A stretch of DNA of 30,749 bases, from the IMG/VR virus record IMGVR_UViG_3300032265_001880, positions 1 through 30,749 of that record. The stretch is one strand, 5' to 3'. A program made the translations under genes and the position numbers. The DNA is from a virus. Below the pieces are notes generated by a model. It did no database searches. It saw nothing but the letters and a program-made list of their open reading frames with translations, and was not told where the DNA came from. Position 1 is the stretch's first letter. Every line of letters starts with the position of its first letter. Positions 1 to 6,563 of this stretch are shown in pieces.

Positions 1-123
1 AGAAACCAAAGTTCCTTTAGTTGCTGATGTTGCAGTTGGTCTAGAAACCAAAGTTCCTTTAGTTGCTGATGTTGCAGTTGGTCTAGAAACCAAAGTTCCT
101 TTAGTTGCTGATGTTGCAGTTGG
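1..123 (-). repeat. Perfect 42-bp tandem repeat inside a coding region
   Basis: Copies of a 42-base unit lie at 1-42, 43-84 and 85-123 (the last ends about 3 bases short), and the array may continue left of the window. The copies are identical at DNA level, including silent positions, and encode PTATSATKGTLVSR in frame (42 bases = 14 codons). Identity at wobble positions points to recent expansion by slippage or recombination rather than old protein-level conservation. Confidence 0.95.
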
Positions 124-477
124 ATTTATTACTATCGTTTGATTTGATGTTTCGTCTGTTGGTGGTATATCATCCAATTTTAATTTACTTCTATTTCTTT
201 CGTAACCACCAAAATAACCAATAGATTCATCACTTCTACCCATTAAACGACCAGCTAAAGTTGTTGCAATTTTTCCAAATGTGCTTTTACCTGTTAATGC
301 ACGAACAAAATTTAACGGGTCTAAACTTTCTTGTATTCCTATTGCTTTTGCTTTAAATTTATCTGATATGGCTCCACCAATAGAAGAACCAATTCCTTGA
401 TTTTCTTCAAATTTTTTCTCAGCAATAAGAGATAATAAACTCTTTCTTCTAATGTTCGAGGCTTTTTGATAATCCAT
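1..477 (-). CDS. Unrecognised phage structural protein, N-terminal part (runs off left edge)
   Basis: The first 159 codons of a minus-strand gene whose 3' end lies outside the window. The frame is open from ATG (475-477) to base 1. It begins MDYQKASNIRRKSLLSLIAEK and has a basic helical N-terminus, a glycine-rich patch (GIGSSIGGAISDKFKAKA) and a stretch around SDESIGYFGGYERNRSK. It then enters a Thr/Ala/Pro/Ser-rich region of at least three copies of PTATSATKGTLVSR. The start follows the stop of the upstream hydrolase gene (479-481) by one base, so the two are probably co-translated. I do not recognise the family. Position next to gp26 and a tail hydrolase suggests a tail or hub protein, and a tape-measure or hydrolase-associated protein is possible but not shown. 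That it is a real gene is well supported by the open frame and the tight junction. Confidence 0.75.
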   Translation of the reverse strand, partial: MDYQKASNIRRKSLLSLIAEKKFEENQGIGSSIGGAISDKFKAKAIGIQESLDPLNFVRALTGKSTFGKIATTLAGRLMGRSDESIGYFGGYERNRSKLKLDDIPPTDETSNQTIVINPTATSATKGTLVSRPTATSATKGTLVSRPTATSATKGTLVS

Positions 478-478
478 C

Positions 479-1978
479 TTAAGCTATTCCGTATTGTATG
501 TCCATGATTGCTGGTCTATTGCTTTTAGGTATAATATTTTGAGCAACAGTAATTGAACCATGTTGTATATTTGTTGTTGAAACATTAATTGGTTGACCTG
601 ATTTTTGTGTGGTTTTAGACACTTTCTGCATTTCAGGTACGGGCTTTAATATATCTTCTGGATTTTCTACATATGATAACTTACCAGAAGAATCTTTTTG
701 TAACACTTCAAAATGAAGATGTGGTCCGGTTGAACGACCTGTAGAGCCTACCTCACCAATTACTTGACCTGCTTCCACTCTACCTTCAGGAACTTGTATT
801 TTGTTTAAATGAAAATATTTTGTTACAGTACCATCATCACCAGTAATTTCAACAAAGTTACCTCTTTCAGAATCACTACCTGATTTTACTGTACCCGAAT
901 TGGCTGCCATGACTGGCGTACCAGTTGCTGCAACAATATCAATACCTTTGTGATGTTGAACTTTTCCTGTGACAGGATTAACTCTTTCACCTGTACCAGA
1001 ACTTATGTTTGGAGAACCTTTAATAGGAGAAACTAAATTTGGTGTTACTGGTTCACCTTTTATAGATTTTTCAATATTTGGTATGTTTGCGACTCGTTTT
1101 TCTGCTTGAGCTTCAGGTTCTTTAGGTCTTTCAAATTTTCTAGTAAATTCTTTAGTTGCTTCTTCAGAAGATTTATATGTTTTACCAGTATATTCTTTGC
1201 CTTCTTTTTCTTGTAACGCAAAATCTATTTGTTTTTTCCAATCTGTTTGCCAATCTTTACCAACAAACTTTTTCATTTCTTCAAATCGTTCATTATGATG
1301 TTGAAATAAACCACCAGATGTACCATCATCACCAATAACTCCTGGCATAAAACTAGATTCTGCTTGAATGTTGGCCAATATACCAATAGACTGTTCGTGT
1401 GACAGACCTTTTTCTTTAGTTAGATAGTCATACATTTCTTTTGATTTAACTGTATCTAATCTTCCTGCTTTATCGCTGCCGGTGGTAAAAATTGAATCTA
1501 AATTAAATTTAGCAAAAACATCTTTAGATAACAAAACGCCACCTAAAGCTAAAGCGCTTAAGGCGGCCATTTTTGATTTACTACCAAATTTAGATTTTTT
1601 TCCTTCTGGTGCTTTTCCATCTAAAGCACTAATGAGTTCATCTAATTGTCTATCTTTTCTTTCTGTAAATTCTTTTCTATATTTGACATCTTTTTTATTT
1701 TCTATTTCTGTGTATTCTTCCAATAATGACATGAAATTATACATTTTACCCAAAAGGTCAGCAGTAGAATCACCTCTTCTGGTTTGGCGAAAAACTTTAG
1801 GTCCAATATTTGTATGTTGTGAATTTTGTTTTCTTCTAGGATTAGGTTTAAATGCAGAAGTTAAACCTCCTAAAATGGAAGATTGCATAAAGTCTTGATA
1901 AGATGGCATAGCATTAATTTGCTGACCTTTTTCCTCAGCAAGAGTAAGTGCTTTAGGAGTTAATTCGTAATCTTCCAT
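479..1978 (-). CDS. Tail-associated peptidoglycan hydrolase: lysozyme-like domain plus M23 endopeptidase
   Basis: A 499-residue protein with two predicted cell-wall domains. Residues about 180-300 resemble phage tail lysozymes (Phage_lysozyme2 type): GLSHEQSIGILANIQAESSF puts a likely catalytic Glu at E207, followed by SGGLFQHH and a helical tail. Residues about 318-440 are an M23 (LytM-like) metallopeptidase: H343 and D347 (HKGID) with H420 and H422 (GPHLHFE) form the HxxxD...HxH zinc site, and H390 (YFHL) is also typical. Together they would cut glycan and peptide during penetration. Residues 1-130 are charged and helical, followed by a short hydrophobic segment (about 137-152) that may be membrane-active or packed in the tail. 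There is no signal peptide. The ATG (1976-1978) directly follows the stop of the gp26 -1-frame extension (TAAATG). This gene probably replaces the lysozyme domain of T4 gp5, which is missing from the spike genes on the other strand. Confidence 0.88.
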   Translation of the reverse strand: MEDYELTPKALTLAEEKGQQINAMPSYQDFMQSSILGGLTSAFKPNPRRKQNSQHTNIGPKVFRQTRRGDSTADLLGKMYNFMSLLEEYTEIENKKDVKYRKEFTERKDRQLDELISALDGKAPEGKKSKFGSKSKMAALSALALGGVLLSKDVFAKFNLDSIFTTGSDKAGRLDTVKSKEMYDYLTKEKGLSHEQSIGILANIQAESSFMPGVIGDDGTSGGLFQHHNERFEEMKKFVGKDWQTDWKKQIDFALQEKEGKEYTGKTYKSSEEATKEFTRKFERPKEPEAQAEKRVANIPNIEKSIKGEPVTPNLVSPIKGSPNISSGTGERVNPVTGKVQHHKGIDIVAATGTPVMAANSGTVKSGSDSERGNFVEITGDDGTVTKYFHLNKIQVPEGRVEAGQVIGEVGSTGRSTGPHLHFEVLQKDSSGKLSYVENPEDILKPVPEMQKVSKTTQKSGQPINVSTTNIQHGSITVAQNIIPKSNRPAIMDIQYGIA

Positions 1979-2182
1979 TTATCGTTTTCTTGATGCCTGT
2001 TGTTGTTTTATCTTCTCGTTTTCTTCCTCAATATACTGTATTAACATATTCACATAGATATCTCTCTCCCACGGTATCATATTTTCAAGTTCCGTGAGAG
2101 AATACTTATGGTGTTGCATCAAAGAGAAATTAGTTGTATAGTAATTTCTCAAATTGTCATGACGAAATGTTACTCGAAAAAA
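1979..2182 (-). CDS. -1 frame extension of gp26 (candidate programmed-frameshift product)
   Basis: The frame one base back from gp26 is open from the slippery run at 2182-2176 to a TAA at 1981-1979. A -1 slip would replace the last gp26 residue (E241) with 65 new residues, giving a product of about 305 residues. The extension reads as real protein: RVTFRHDNLRNYYTTNF, then LMQHHKYSLTELENM, IPWERDIYVNMLIQY and a Lys/Glu/Gln-rich tail. The HHKYSLTELENM...WERDIYV pattern recalls the C-terminal halves of tail-assembly chaperone frameshift products. The only good internal ATG (in SLMQHH) lacks a clear Shine-Dalgarno and would drop about 20 protein-like residues. Its stop touches the hydrolase start codon. 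The protein may correspond functionally to T4 gp51, but I cannot show homology. Alternatives are a separate short gene or a sequencing undercall in the T run. Confidence 0.72.
   Translation of the reverse strand, partial: FFRVTFRHDNLRNYYTTNFSLMQHHKYSLTELENMIPWERDIYVNMLIQYIEEENEKIKQQQASRKR
2124..2150 (-). other. 9-bp perfect stem-loop downstream of the slippery site
   Basis: The mRNA from the minus strand contains GAGAAATTA, a 9-base loop and TAATTTCTC, a perfect 9-bp stem. It starts about 25 bases after the slippery heptamer, inside the extension. That spacer is longer than the 5-9 bases usual for a frameshift stimulator, so its role is uncertain; it could also form part of a larger fold. 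The pairing itself is plain in the sequence. Confidence 0.5.
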
Positions 2183-2895
2183 CTTTCGAGGCCTTCCAAC
2201 TCAATATTGTGGTCAAATCCACATTTACTACATTTAATTTCAACATTTTTTTTAAGTTTTGGAAGATTATCAAAAAATACTTCCAACTTTGAAAACTGTT
2301 CTTGTTGTAGTGATTCAATCCATTTCATTAGTTCTTCTCTTGGTTCTTCACTAGCATAATAATATTGTTCACCATCAAAAACATATTCAATACTGTCAGC
2401 AACTATTTCAAATGCAACTTCTGCTGCTGTTTGTTTTTTATTCAGTTTTTCTACCAATGAAAATTCTGGATATTTTAGCTTGACACTAATTTTGTCCGTT
2501 AATTCAATAATATCATTGGATTTATTATTCTGTTCTACTTGAATGTCCAATAAATTAAAACTTACTTCCATTTTATTTTTACATTCTTTATCATCTACAA
2601 TATGATTACAAATGTATTTGTTTTCTACCAATTCACCTACAGACCTTGCACGAAGGTTGATGAAATAGTATTCAACATCTACAACAGGCAAAGTATTAAC
2701 ATCAATACCTTCTGTAATAGTACAATTTGTTAATACCTGTTTAATGTTTCTTTCAATGGTTTCTTTATCATCAGCTTCCATCGCCATTAACAAATTTTTC
2801 TGTTCTTTAACTAAGAAAGGTCTAAATCTAATATGTTTCTTAGATAATGGTAAATTCAGTTCGTAGACTGGTGTATCAATTTTTGGCAAAGCCAT
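2170..2895 (-). CDS. 26: Baseplate hub subunit / tail assembly protein, T4 gp26-like
   Basis: A 241-residue protein of the T4 gp26-type baseplate family (T4 gp26 is 208 residues). It opens with MALPKIDTPVYELNLPLSKK followed by RFRPFLVKEQKNLLMAME, the typical start of this family. Four cysteines in two groups, C96/C105 and C222/C225 (KCSKCGFDHN), look like a zinc-ribbon pair. In T4, gp26 acts in assembly of the central hub of the baseplate. The start has a strong Shine-Dalgarno (AGGAG on the minus strand at 2903-2907). The gene lies between the tail-tube-family gene and the hydrolase, in a leftward operon. Its 3' end carries a slippery heptamer and an overlapping -1 frame, so a long form is likely. 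The family call is confident; the exact T4 counterpart is less so. Confidence 0.85.
   Translation of the reverse strand: MALPKIDTPVYELNLPLSKKHIRFRPFLVKEQKNLLMAMEADDKETIERNIKQVLTNCTITEGIDVNTLPVVDVEYYFINLRARSVGELVENKYICNHIVDDKECKNKMEVSFNLLDIQVEQNNKSNDIIELTDKISVKLKYPEFSLVEKLNKKQTAAEVAFEIVADSIEYVFDGEQYYYASEEPREELMKWIESLQQEQFSKLEVFFDNLPKLKKNVEIKCSKCGFDHNIELEGLESFFE
2176..2182 (-). promoter_or_regulatory. Candidate -1 ribosomal slippery heptamer T TTT TTC
   Basis: On the minus strand the last gp26 codons read AGT TTT TTC GAG TAA. The heptamer T TTT TTC fits X XXY YYZ in the gp26 frame, so both P- and A-site Phe tRNAs can re-pair after a -1 slip. It sits two codons before the gp26 stop, a usual place for such sites. 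It also lies in the second half of a small inverted repeat, CTCGAAA/TTTCGAG (2184-2190 and 2173-2179). Confidence 0.65.
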
Positions 2896-2915
2896 TTTAC
2901 ATCTCCTTTTTCAAA

Positions 2916-3494
2916 TCAAAATAGAGCACTATTAATAACCTGTGTTCCAATATTTTTAACAATATCTTTCAATGTTGTTGTTGTCCAGTTGGTGTATGCA
3001 AATACTACTGCCAACTTATGGTGACCATCAGTTGACCAATCTAAATCTAATTGGTTAACTGCAATAGGGAAAGCGTCAATTAATTGAGCCTGATAACTTA
3101 AATTATTATTCACATCATATTGATTAACCAAAATGCTGGTAACATAATTTGATTTATAATTAAAATTATAGTTTGAAGTTGGGTTGATAGATTCTATCCA
3201 TCCTTCAAATAAAATCTTTTCTGCCATGTCATCTGATACAATGAATATAAATGTTGATTCATTATATTGTGTACGATATGGTACTTTTTGTGTTGGTGCA
3301 GAACCAATTTTTCTTTCTGTTGTTTCTAAAGAACGACCTGGCATATCAGCTGCTTCACAACGGAAAGAAAGCTGTCTGGAATCTTTTACATAAGGTAAAA
3401 GAATTAAAGGAATATTAATGGTAACATCAAACCTATTCGGTCTGGCAACATCTTTATTAAAACTACTTTTAAAATTTGCAATGGAACCTGCCAT
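2916..3494 (-). CDS. Tail tube family protein (T4 gp19/gp54-like)
   Basis: A 192-residue protein with the T4 gp19 tail-tube pattern: DVARPNRFDVTI near the N-terminus, LSFRCEAADMPGRSLETTER after it, a central DDMAEKILFEGWIESINP, then NYVTSILVNQYD and a C-terminal FPIAVNQLDLDWSTDG followed by AVVFAYTNW. T4 gp19 (163 residues) forms the inner tube; gp54 is a related, longer protein that starts the tube on the baseplate. Length and motifs fit gp19, but gp19 usually sits near gp18 and gp20, whereas this copy lies among hub genes, so a specialised tube-initiator or second tube paralogue is possible. The TGA stop lies 20 bases before gp26, and the ATG directly follows the stop of the upstream gene (TAAATG), which suggests coupled translation. 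Confidence 0.82.
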   Translation of the reverse strand: MAGSIANFKSSFNKDVARPNRFDVTINIPLILLPYVKDSRQLSFRCEAADMPGRSLETTERKIGSAPTQKVPYRTQYNESTFIFIVSDDMAEKILFEGWIESINPTSNYNFNYKSNYVTSILVNQYDVNNNLSYQAQLIDAFPIAVNQLDLDWSTDGHHKLAVVFAYTNWTTTTLKDIVKNIGTQVINSALF

Positions 3495-4091
3495 TTAGTT
3501 TTTCCTTATTTCTTCTAGTGATTCATTCCACACTTCTTGTGCTGATGCTTTCCTAAACTGTTGGACTGGCAAGAAAGCTGCCACATCCCATTCATTTGGT
3601 TGAACGGCAATTATCCTTGACTGGACATGACCATTCAAATACTTTTTAATACATGGCCTAAACTCTTTATAACGCTTGGAGGCACTTAAAATGTCGTAAG
3701 TTACTCTCATTCTATTGATGTCATTTTCTTTGTTCAAGGACGCATAATCCATCAATTTATCCAAAAATATAAACCTATAGTTAAGTGGCAAATAATGAAG
3801 GTTTAAACCTAAAAAGCCATCAGAATATTTCTCCAATACCAATACCAAAGGGAATCTATCATAATATGGTAATTCCGATTTAGTCTTTGGATCATAATAA
3901 AAGAAAAACAGTCCACCAACATCAAAACGGTTATATTGTCCGCTTCTTTCTCTAACAATAGAAGATGCTATAGAAGATACATTTCCTAATTGATTAATCT
4001 TCTTTTTTAACCAATCAAAAGATTGGCGACTCATCGTCTGTAAATCAGATGCCGACTTTTGTTTTGCTAATTGTGTTAATTTTGAGCTCAT
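3495..4091 (-). CDS. Probable DNA end protector (T4 gp2-like), tentative
   Basis: A 198-residue soluble protein. It has a helical basic N-terminus (residues 1-45), a core with FFFYYDPKTKSELPYYDRFP (about 62-81), then LVLVLEKYSDGFLGLNLHYLP, and a C-terminal part ending FLPVQQFRKASAQEVW. This YDPKTK...YYDRFP...GLNLHYLP pattern is a conserved T4-like phage family that I associate, without certainty, with gp2, which protects DNA ends in filled heads. Adjacency to gp4 supports this, because genes 2 and 4 are neighbours in T4. T4 gp2 is longer (about 274 residues). The ATG overlaps the gp4 stop by one base (TAATG). The gene is certain; the function is a moderate-confidence guess. Confidence 0.6.
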   Translation of the reverse strand: MSSKLTQLAKQKSASDLQTMSRQSFDWLKKKINQLGNVSSIASSIVRERSGQYNRFDVGGLFFFYYDPKTKSELPYYDRFPLVLVLEKYSDGFLGLNLHYLPLNYRFIFLDKLMDYASLNKENDINRMRVTYDILSASKRYKEFRPCIKKYLNGHVQSRIIAVQPNEWDVAAFLPVQQFRKASAQEVWNESLEEIRKN

Positions 4092-4525
4092 TAGATATTT
4101 AGTTCTTGTTCCGTCAATATTTTAAATTCCCAACCTTTGTCCAAACAATACTCATTGGCTGCCTGCCATTTGGCACAGTTTACACCCCAAGTAACAACTT
4201 CATTGATATATTGTTTGGTTTTTCTTTTTTGTGGTTCTGGAGGTAAAGTTTGTTTCTTGGGTTTAATTTCAATCAACATTGTTTTTAATTTACCGTCTTT
4301 TGTTCTAGATTTTACAATAAAATCAGTAAAATAACGATGAAATTTACCATCCACAGGAGATTTGTATGGTATCACAACTTCTTCTGAACCCCAAGCAACT
4401 ACATGAGGTGCTGTGTCTAGATAGGCCATAAATTTACATTCCCAACTAGACCGATAGATAATATTATTGTGGTCACCAATGTATTTTTGTGGATTTTGAG
4501 GTTTGTATTTTCCAGAGTAAGCCAT
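4091..4525 (-). CDS. 4: Head completion nuclease-like protein gp4
   Basis: A 144-residue protein matching T4 gp4 (gp50, about 150 residues), which is needed to complete filled heads before tail joining and has a TnsA-like nuclease fold. Visible features are the start YSGKYKPQNPQKYIGD, SSWECKFMAYLD (E29), YFTDFIVK (D68) and MLIEIKPKKQ (E86, K88), which together fit a PD-(D/E)xK active site. The C-terminus (KWQAANEYCLDKGWEFKILT) is also typical. It is first in the leftward operon, preceded on the minus strand by AAGG about 10 bases upstream and by the divergent region at 4526-4589. Its 3' end overlaps the next gene by one base. Confidence 0.88.
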   Translation of the reverse strand: MAYSGKYKPQNPQKYIGDHNNIIYRSSWECKFMAYLDTAPHVVAWGSEEVVIPYKSPVDGKFHRYFTDFIVKSRTKDGKLKTMLIEIKPKKQTLPPEPQKRKTKQYINEVVTWGVNCAKWQAANEYCLDKGWEFKILTEQELNI

Positions 4526-4551
4526 TATATTGAAAAACCTTAAAATAAGAG

Positions 4552-4560
4552 TAATAAATA
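4552..4560 (+). promoter_or_regulatory. Candidate T4-type late promoter for the gp48 operon
   Basis: TAATAAATA lies 29 bases before the gp48 ATG and resembles the T4 late -10 box TATAAATA. Transcription starting about 6-8 bases later would leave a short leader containing CTGGAAC just before the ATG. ATAAATA is common by chance in DNA this AT-rich, so the intergenic position carries most of the weight. Confidence 0.45.
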
Positions 4561-4561
4561 G

Positions 4562-4569
4562 TATGTATA
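4562..4569 (-). promoter_or_regulatory. Candidate late promoter for the leftward gp4 operon
   Basis: On the minus strand TATACATA differs by one base from the T4 late box TATAAATA. It lies about 37 bases upstream of the gp4 ATG, leaving room for a leader with AAGG as a weak ribosome site. This call is weaker than the plus-strand site. Confidence 0.3.
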
Positions 4570-4589
4570 TTCTTTTTCTGGAACACTAA

Positions 4590-5936
4590 ATGGCTATAAT
4601 TAATATTACTCCATTATCTTTTGGTGGAGTTCAAGCCCCAACGAATCTGTTGGCGGAATTATTAGGCGGACCAATAAACCCACAAAATTTACTGTATCCT
4701 ATAGATTTGGCAACAAATCCGACCTACGGCCATGCGGTTCAATTCACAATTTTTGATTATGAATCTAGTCTTCCTGGTGTTTTAGGTGAAGCTGCTGGAT
4801 TATTTAATGGTGTTAAAGATATATTTTCAAGTGTTTCTAGTGGAAATTATACTAAAGCTTTTACAGATGGTGCAAATTTTCTTGGTGGTGGATTTTTAGG
4901 TAATCAGTTAGGATTATTTGGTGATAATAATGGTGGAGGTGGTGGAGGAGGTACAGGTAGTTCTCCTGCCAATTTATTACAAACAGCAACATCTTTGACT
5001 CAAGCTAGTACATATAGATTGACAAAAGGTGCACCTTTAGCAACAATATCTTTGTATATGCCAGATACAGTTAATACAACATATAATTCTAATTACACCG
5101 AAATGAGTTTAACTTCAGCATTAGGTGCAAAAGGTTTAATATCAAATGCTATCGCTGATAAGAAATTTATGGGAAGTGTTGGTAAAGGTGATGTTGCTCA
5201 AATATTACAATCACCACAAGCTAAAGCGTTAGGTTCATATGCAATTGGTGCTGCAACAGGTTTAGGTTCAGGTGTTGTTGGCCAAGCTCTTGGTCAAGTT
5301 GTTAATCCTCAAATGCAATTAATTTATCAAGGTATTGGATTAAGAGATTTTCAATTGGAATTTATTTTTACTCCCGTATCTTCACAAGAAGCAAAAACCG
5401 TAGAAAAAATTGTAGATGCTTTTGTTTATTATTCTGTACCTGATTATGTTGCGGATACAAAAGGACAATATTTAAAACCCCCACAAATATTCAACATGAA
5501 TTTTGTATTTACTGGTCAACCAAGTGTGTTAGGTGCGATTACCAATGTTTTAACAAGTACATTGACAAATGTTCTAGGTTCACAACTTACTTCTGCATTG
5601 ATTGGTGGTGATGCTTCAACTATTACAAATGCACCAAAAGCTAAAACTTTTCAAGTAGGTGATTGTGTATTAAAAAATGTCAATGTGGACTATGCACCTA
5701 ACGGATGGGCAGCATACAACGATGGTTATCCAATTCAAACAAGATTGACACTACAGTTCCAAGAAATGGACATTGTAACAAAAACAACAATGAATTCTCA
5801 AGGAAAAGGATTTAGTAATTTTAATTTTGGTTCTAGTGGACTCACCGATGGTTTAATAAACGGAGAGGTTCTTCCAGGTGGAACAGGAGAAGTTGCTACT
5901 GGTGTCAATGATATAAGTACGGCGGATCGATCATGA
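4590..5936 (+). CDS. 48: Baseplate tail-tube cap protein gp48
   Basis: A 448-residue protein resembling T4 gp48 (364 residues), which sits on the hub and, with gp54, starts the tail tube. The N-terminus MAIINITPLSFGGVQAPTN and the C-terminal domain, with MQLIYQGIGLRDFQLEFIFT, VYYSVPDYV and VGDCVLKNVNVDYAPNGW, then RLTLQFQEMDIVTK, are typical of gp48 in T4-like phages. Between them are hydrophobic, glycine-rich stretches and a run of seven glycines (about 115-121), probably a flexible loop; these account for the extra length. The gene opens the rightward operon and its TGA overlaps the gp53 start (ATGA). Confidence 0.82.
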   Translation: MAIINITPLSFGGVQAPTNLLAELLGGPINPQNLLYPIDLATNPTYGHAVQFTIFDYESSLPGVLGEAAGLFNGVKDIFSSVSSGNYTKAFTDGANFLGGGFLGNQLGLFGDNNGGGGGGGTGSSPANLLQTATSLTQASTYRLTKGAPLATISLYMPDTVNTTYNSNYTEMSLTSALGAKGLISNAIADKKFMGSVGKGDVAQILQSPQAKALGSYAIGAATGLGSGVVGQALGQVVNPQMQLIYQGIGLRDFQLEFIFTPVSSQEAKTVEKIVDAFVYYSVPDYVADTKGQYLKPPQIFNMNFVFTGQPSVLGAITNVLTSTLTNVLGSQLTSALIGGDASTITNAPKAKTFQVGDCVLKNVNVDYAPNGWAAYNDGYPIQTRLTLQFQEMDIVTKTTMNSQGKGFSNFNFGSSGLTDGLINGEVLPGGTGEVATGVNDISTADRS

Positions 5937-6562
5937 AATATTTTAGAACATTACCTCTAGTATCACAACCAGATTTTAATGGCAATAATGTTGTTGTTAA
6001 TAATCTAATGGCTCGTGGAAAACTCGTATCATCATTGTCTACAAATCTGATGTTATTTTATCAATATGATATAAAAGAAGGTGATACACCAGAAAATATT
6101 GCATATCGTTATTATAATGATATGAATCGTTATTGGATGATAATGTATGCCAACAATATTATTGATCCACAATGGTCTTGGCCACTAAACAATAATCAAT
6201 TTTTATTGTATTTAAAAAACAAATATGCTGAAGTTGCTGGCGGACAAGATTTGGCAATTGCTTATGCTTTGTCTACAGTAGACCATTATGAAAAGATAAT
6301 CTCAACATCGGATACTAATAATTTACAAAAACAAACTATTAGAGTACAAATTGATGAAGATACCTACAATAGTTTAATGACTGGTACACAAGAATTAACT
6401 TTTGATAACGGTGTGGTTGTGACTGAAACAATCGATAAAGCAGCTATTTCTATATACGACAACGAAGTTGAATTAAATGAAAATAAAAGAAAAATTAATT
6501 TAATAAAAGCTCAATATGTTGACCAAATGGAAATTCAACTAAAAGCAATAATGAAGTTATAA
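5933..6562 (+). CDS. 53: Baseplate wedge subunit gp53
   Basis: A 209-residue protein of the gp53 family (T4: 196 residues), which joins wedges to one another in the baseplate. The diagnostic part is IKEGDTPENIAYRYYNDMNR with YWMIMYANNIIDPQWSWPL (residues about 48-85), a LysM-like segment shared by gp53 proteins. The C-terminal half (DNEVELNENKRKINLIKAQY, then VDQMEIQLKAIM) is helical, as in T4 gp53. The start overlaps the gp48 stop by four bases, so translation is probably coupled. Only one base separates its stop from the next gene. Confidence 0.88.
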   Translation: MKYFRTLPLVSQPDFNGNNVVVNNLMARGKLVSSLSTNLMLFYQYDIKEGDTPENIAYRYYNDMNRYWMIMYANNIIDPQWSWPLNNNQFLLYLKNKYAEVAGGQDLAIAYALSTVDHYEKIISTSDTNNLQKQTIRVQIDEDTYNSLMTGTQELTFDNGVVVTETIDKAAISIYDNEVELNENKRKINLIKAQYVDQMEIQLKAIMKL

Positions 6563-6563
6563 C

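Larger units (their letters stand above)
4526..4589. promoter_or_regulatory. Divergent intergenic control region
   Basis: The only place in the window where transcription diverges: gp4 goes left and gp48 goes right from this very AT-rich 64-base spacer. Both operons need a promoter here or must be read from further upstream. Late-promoter-like octamers are found for both directions and are listed separately. Confidence 0.65.

Noticed and set aside
1-123. Tandem repeat as a CRISPR array
   Set aside because: The units are contiguous with no spacers, translate in frame inside an open gene, and no cas gene is present.
1482-1898. Plus-strand 138-codon open frame
   Set aside because: It lies entirely opposite the hydrolase gene, has no ribosome site, and its product has no recognisable domain, while the minus-strand frame has clear catalytic motifs.
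1979-2120. Extension as a separate gene starting at the internal ATG before QHHKYS
   Set aside because: No clear ribosome site precedes that ATG, and protein-like sequence continues upstream to the slippery run. Not fully excluded, but less likely than a frameshift.
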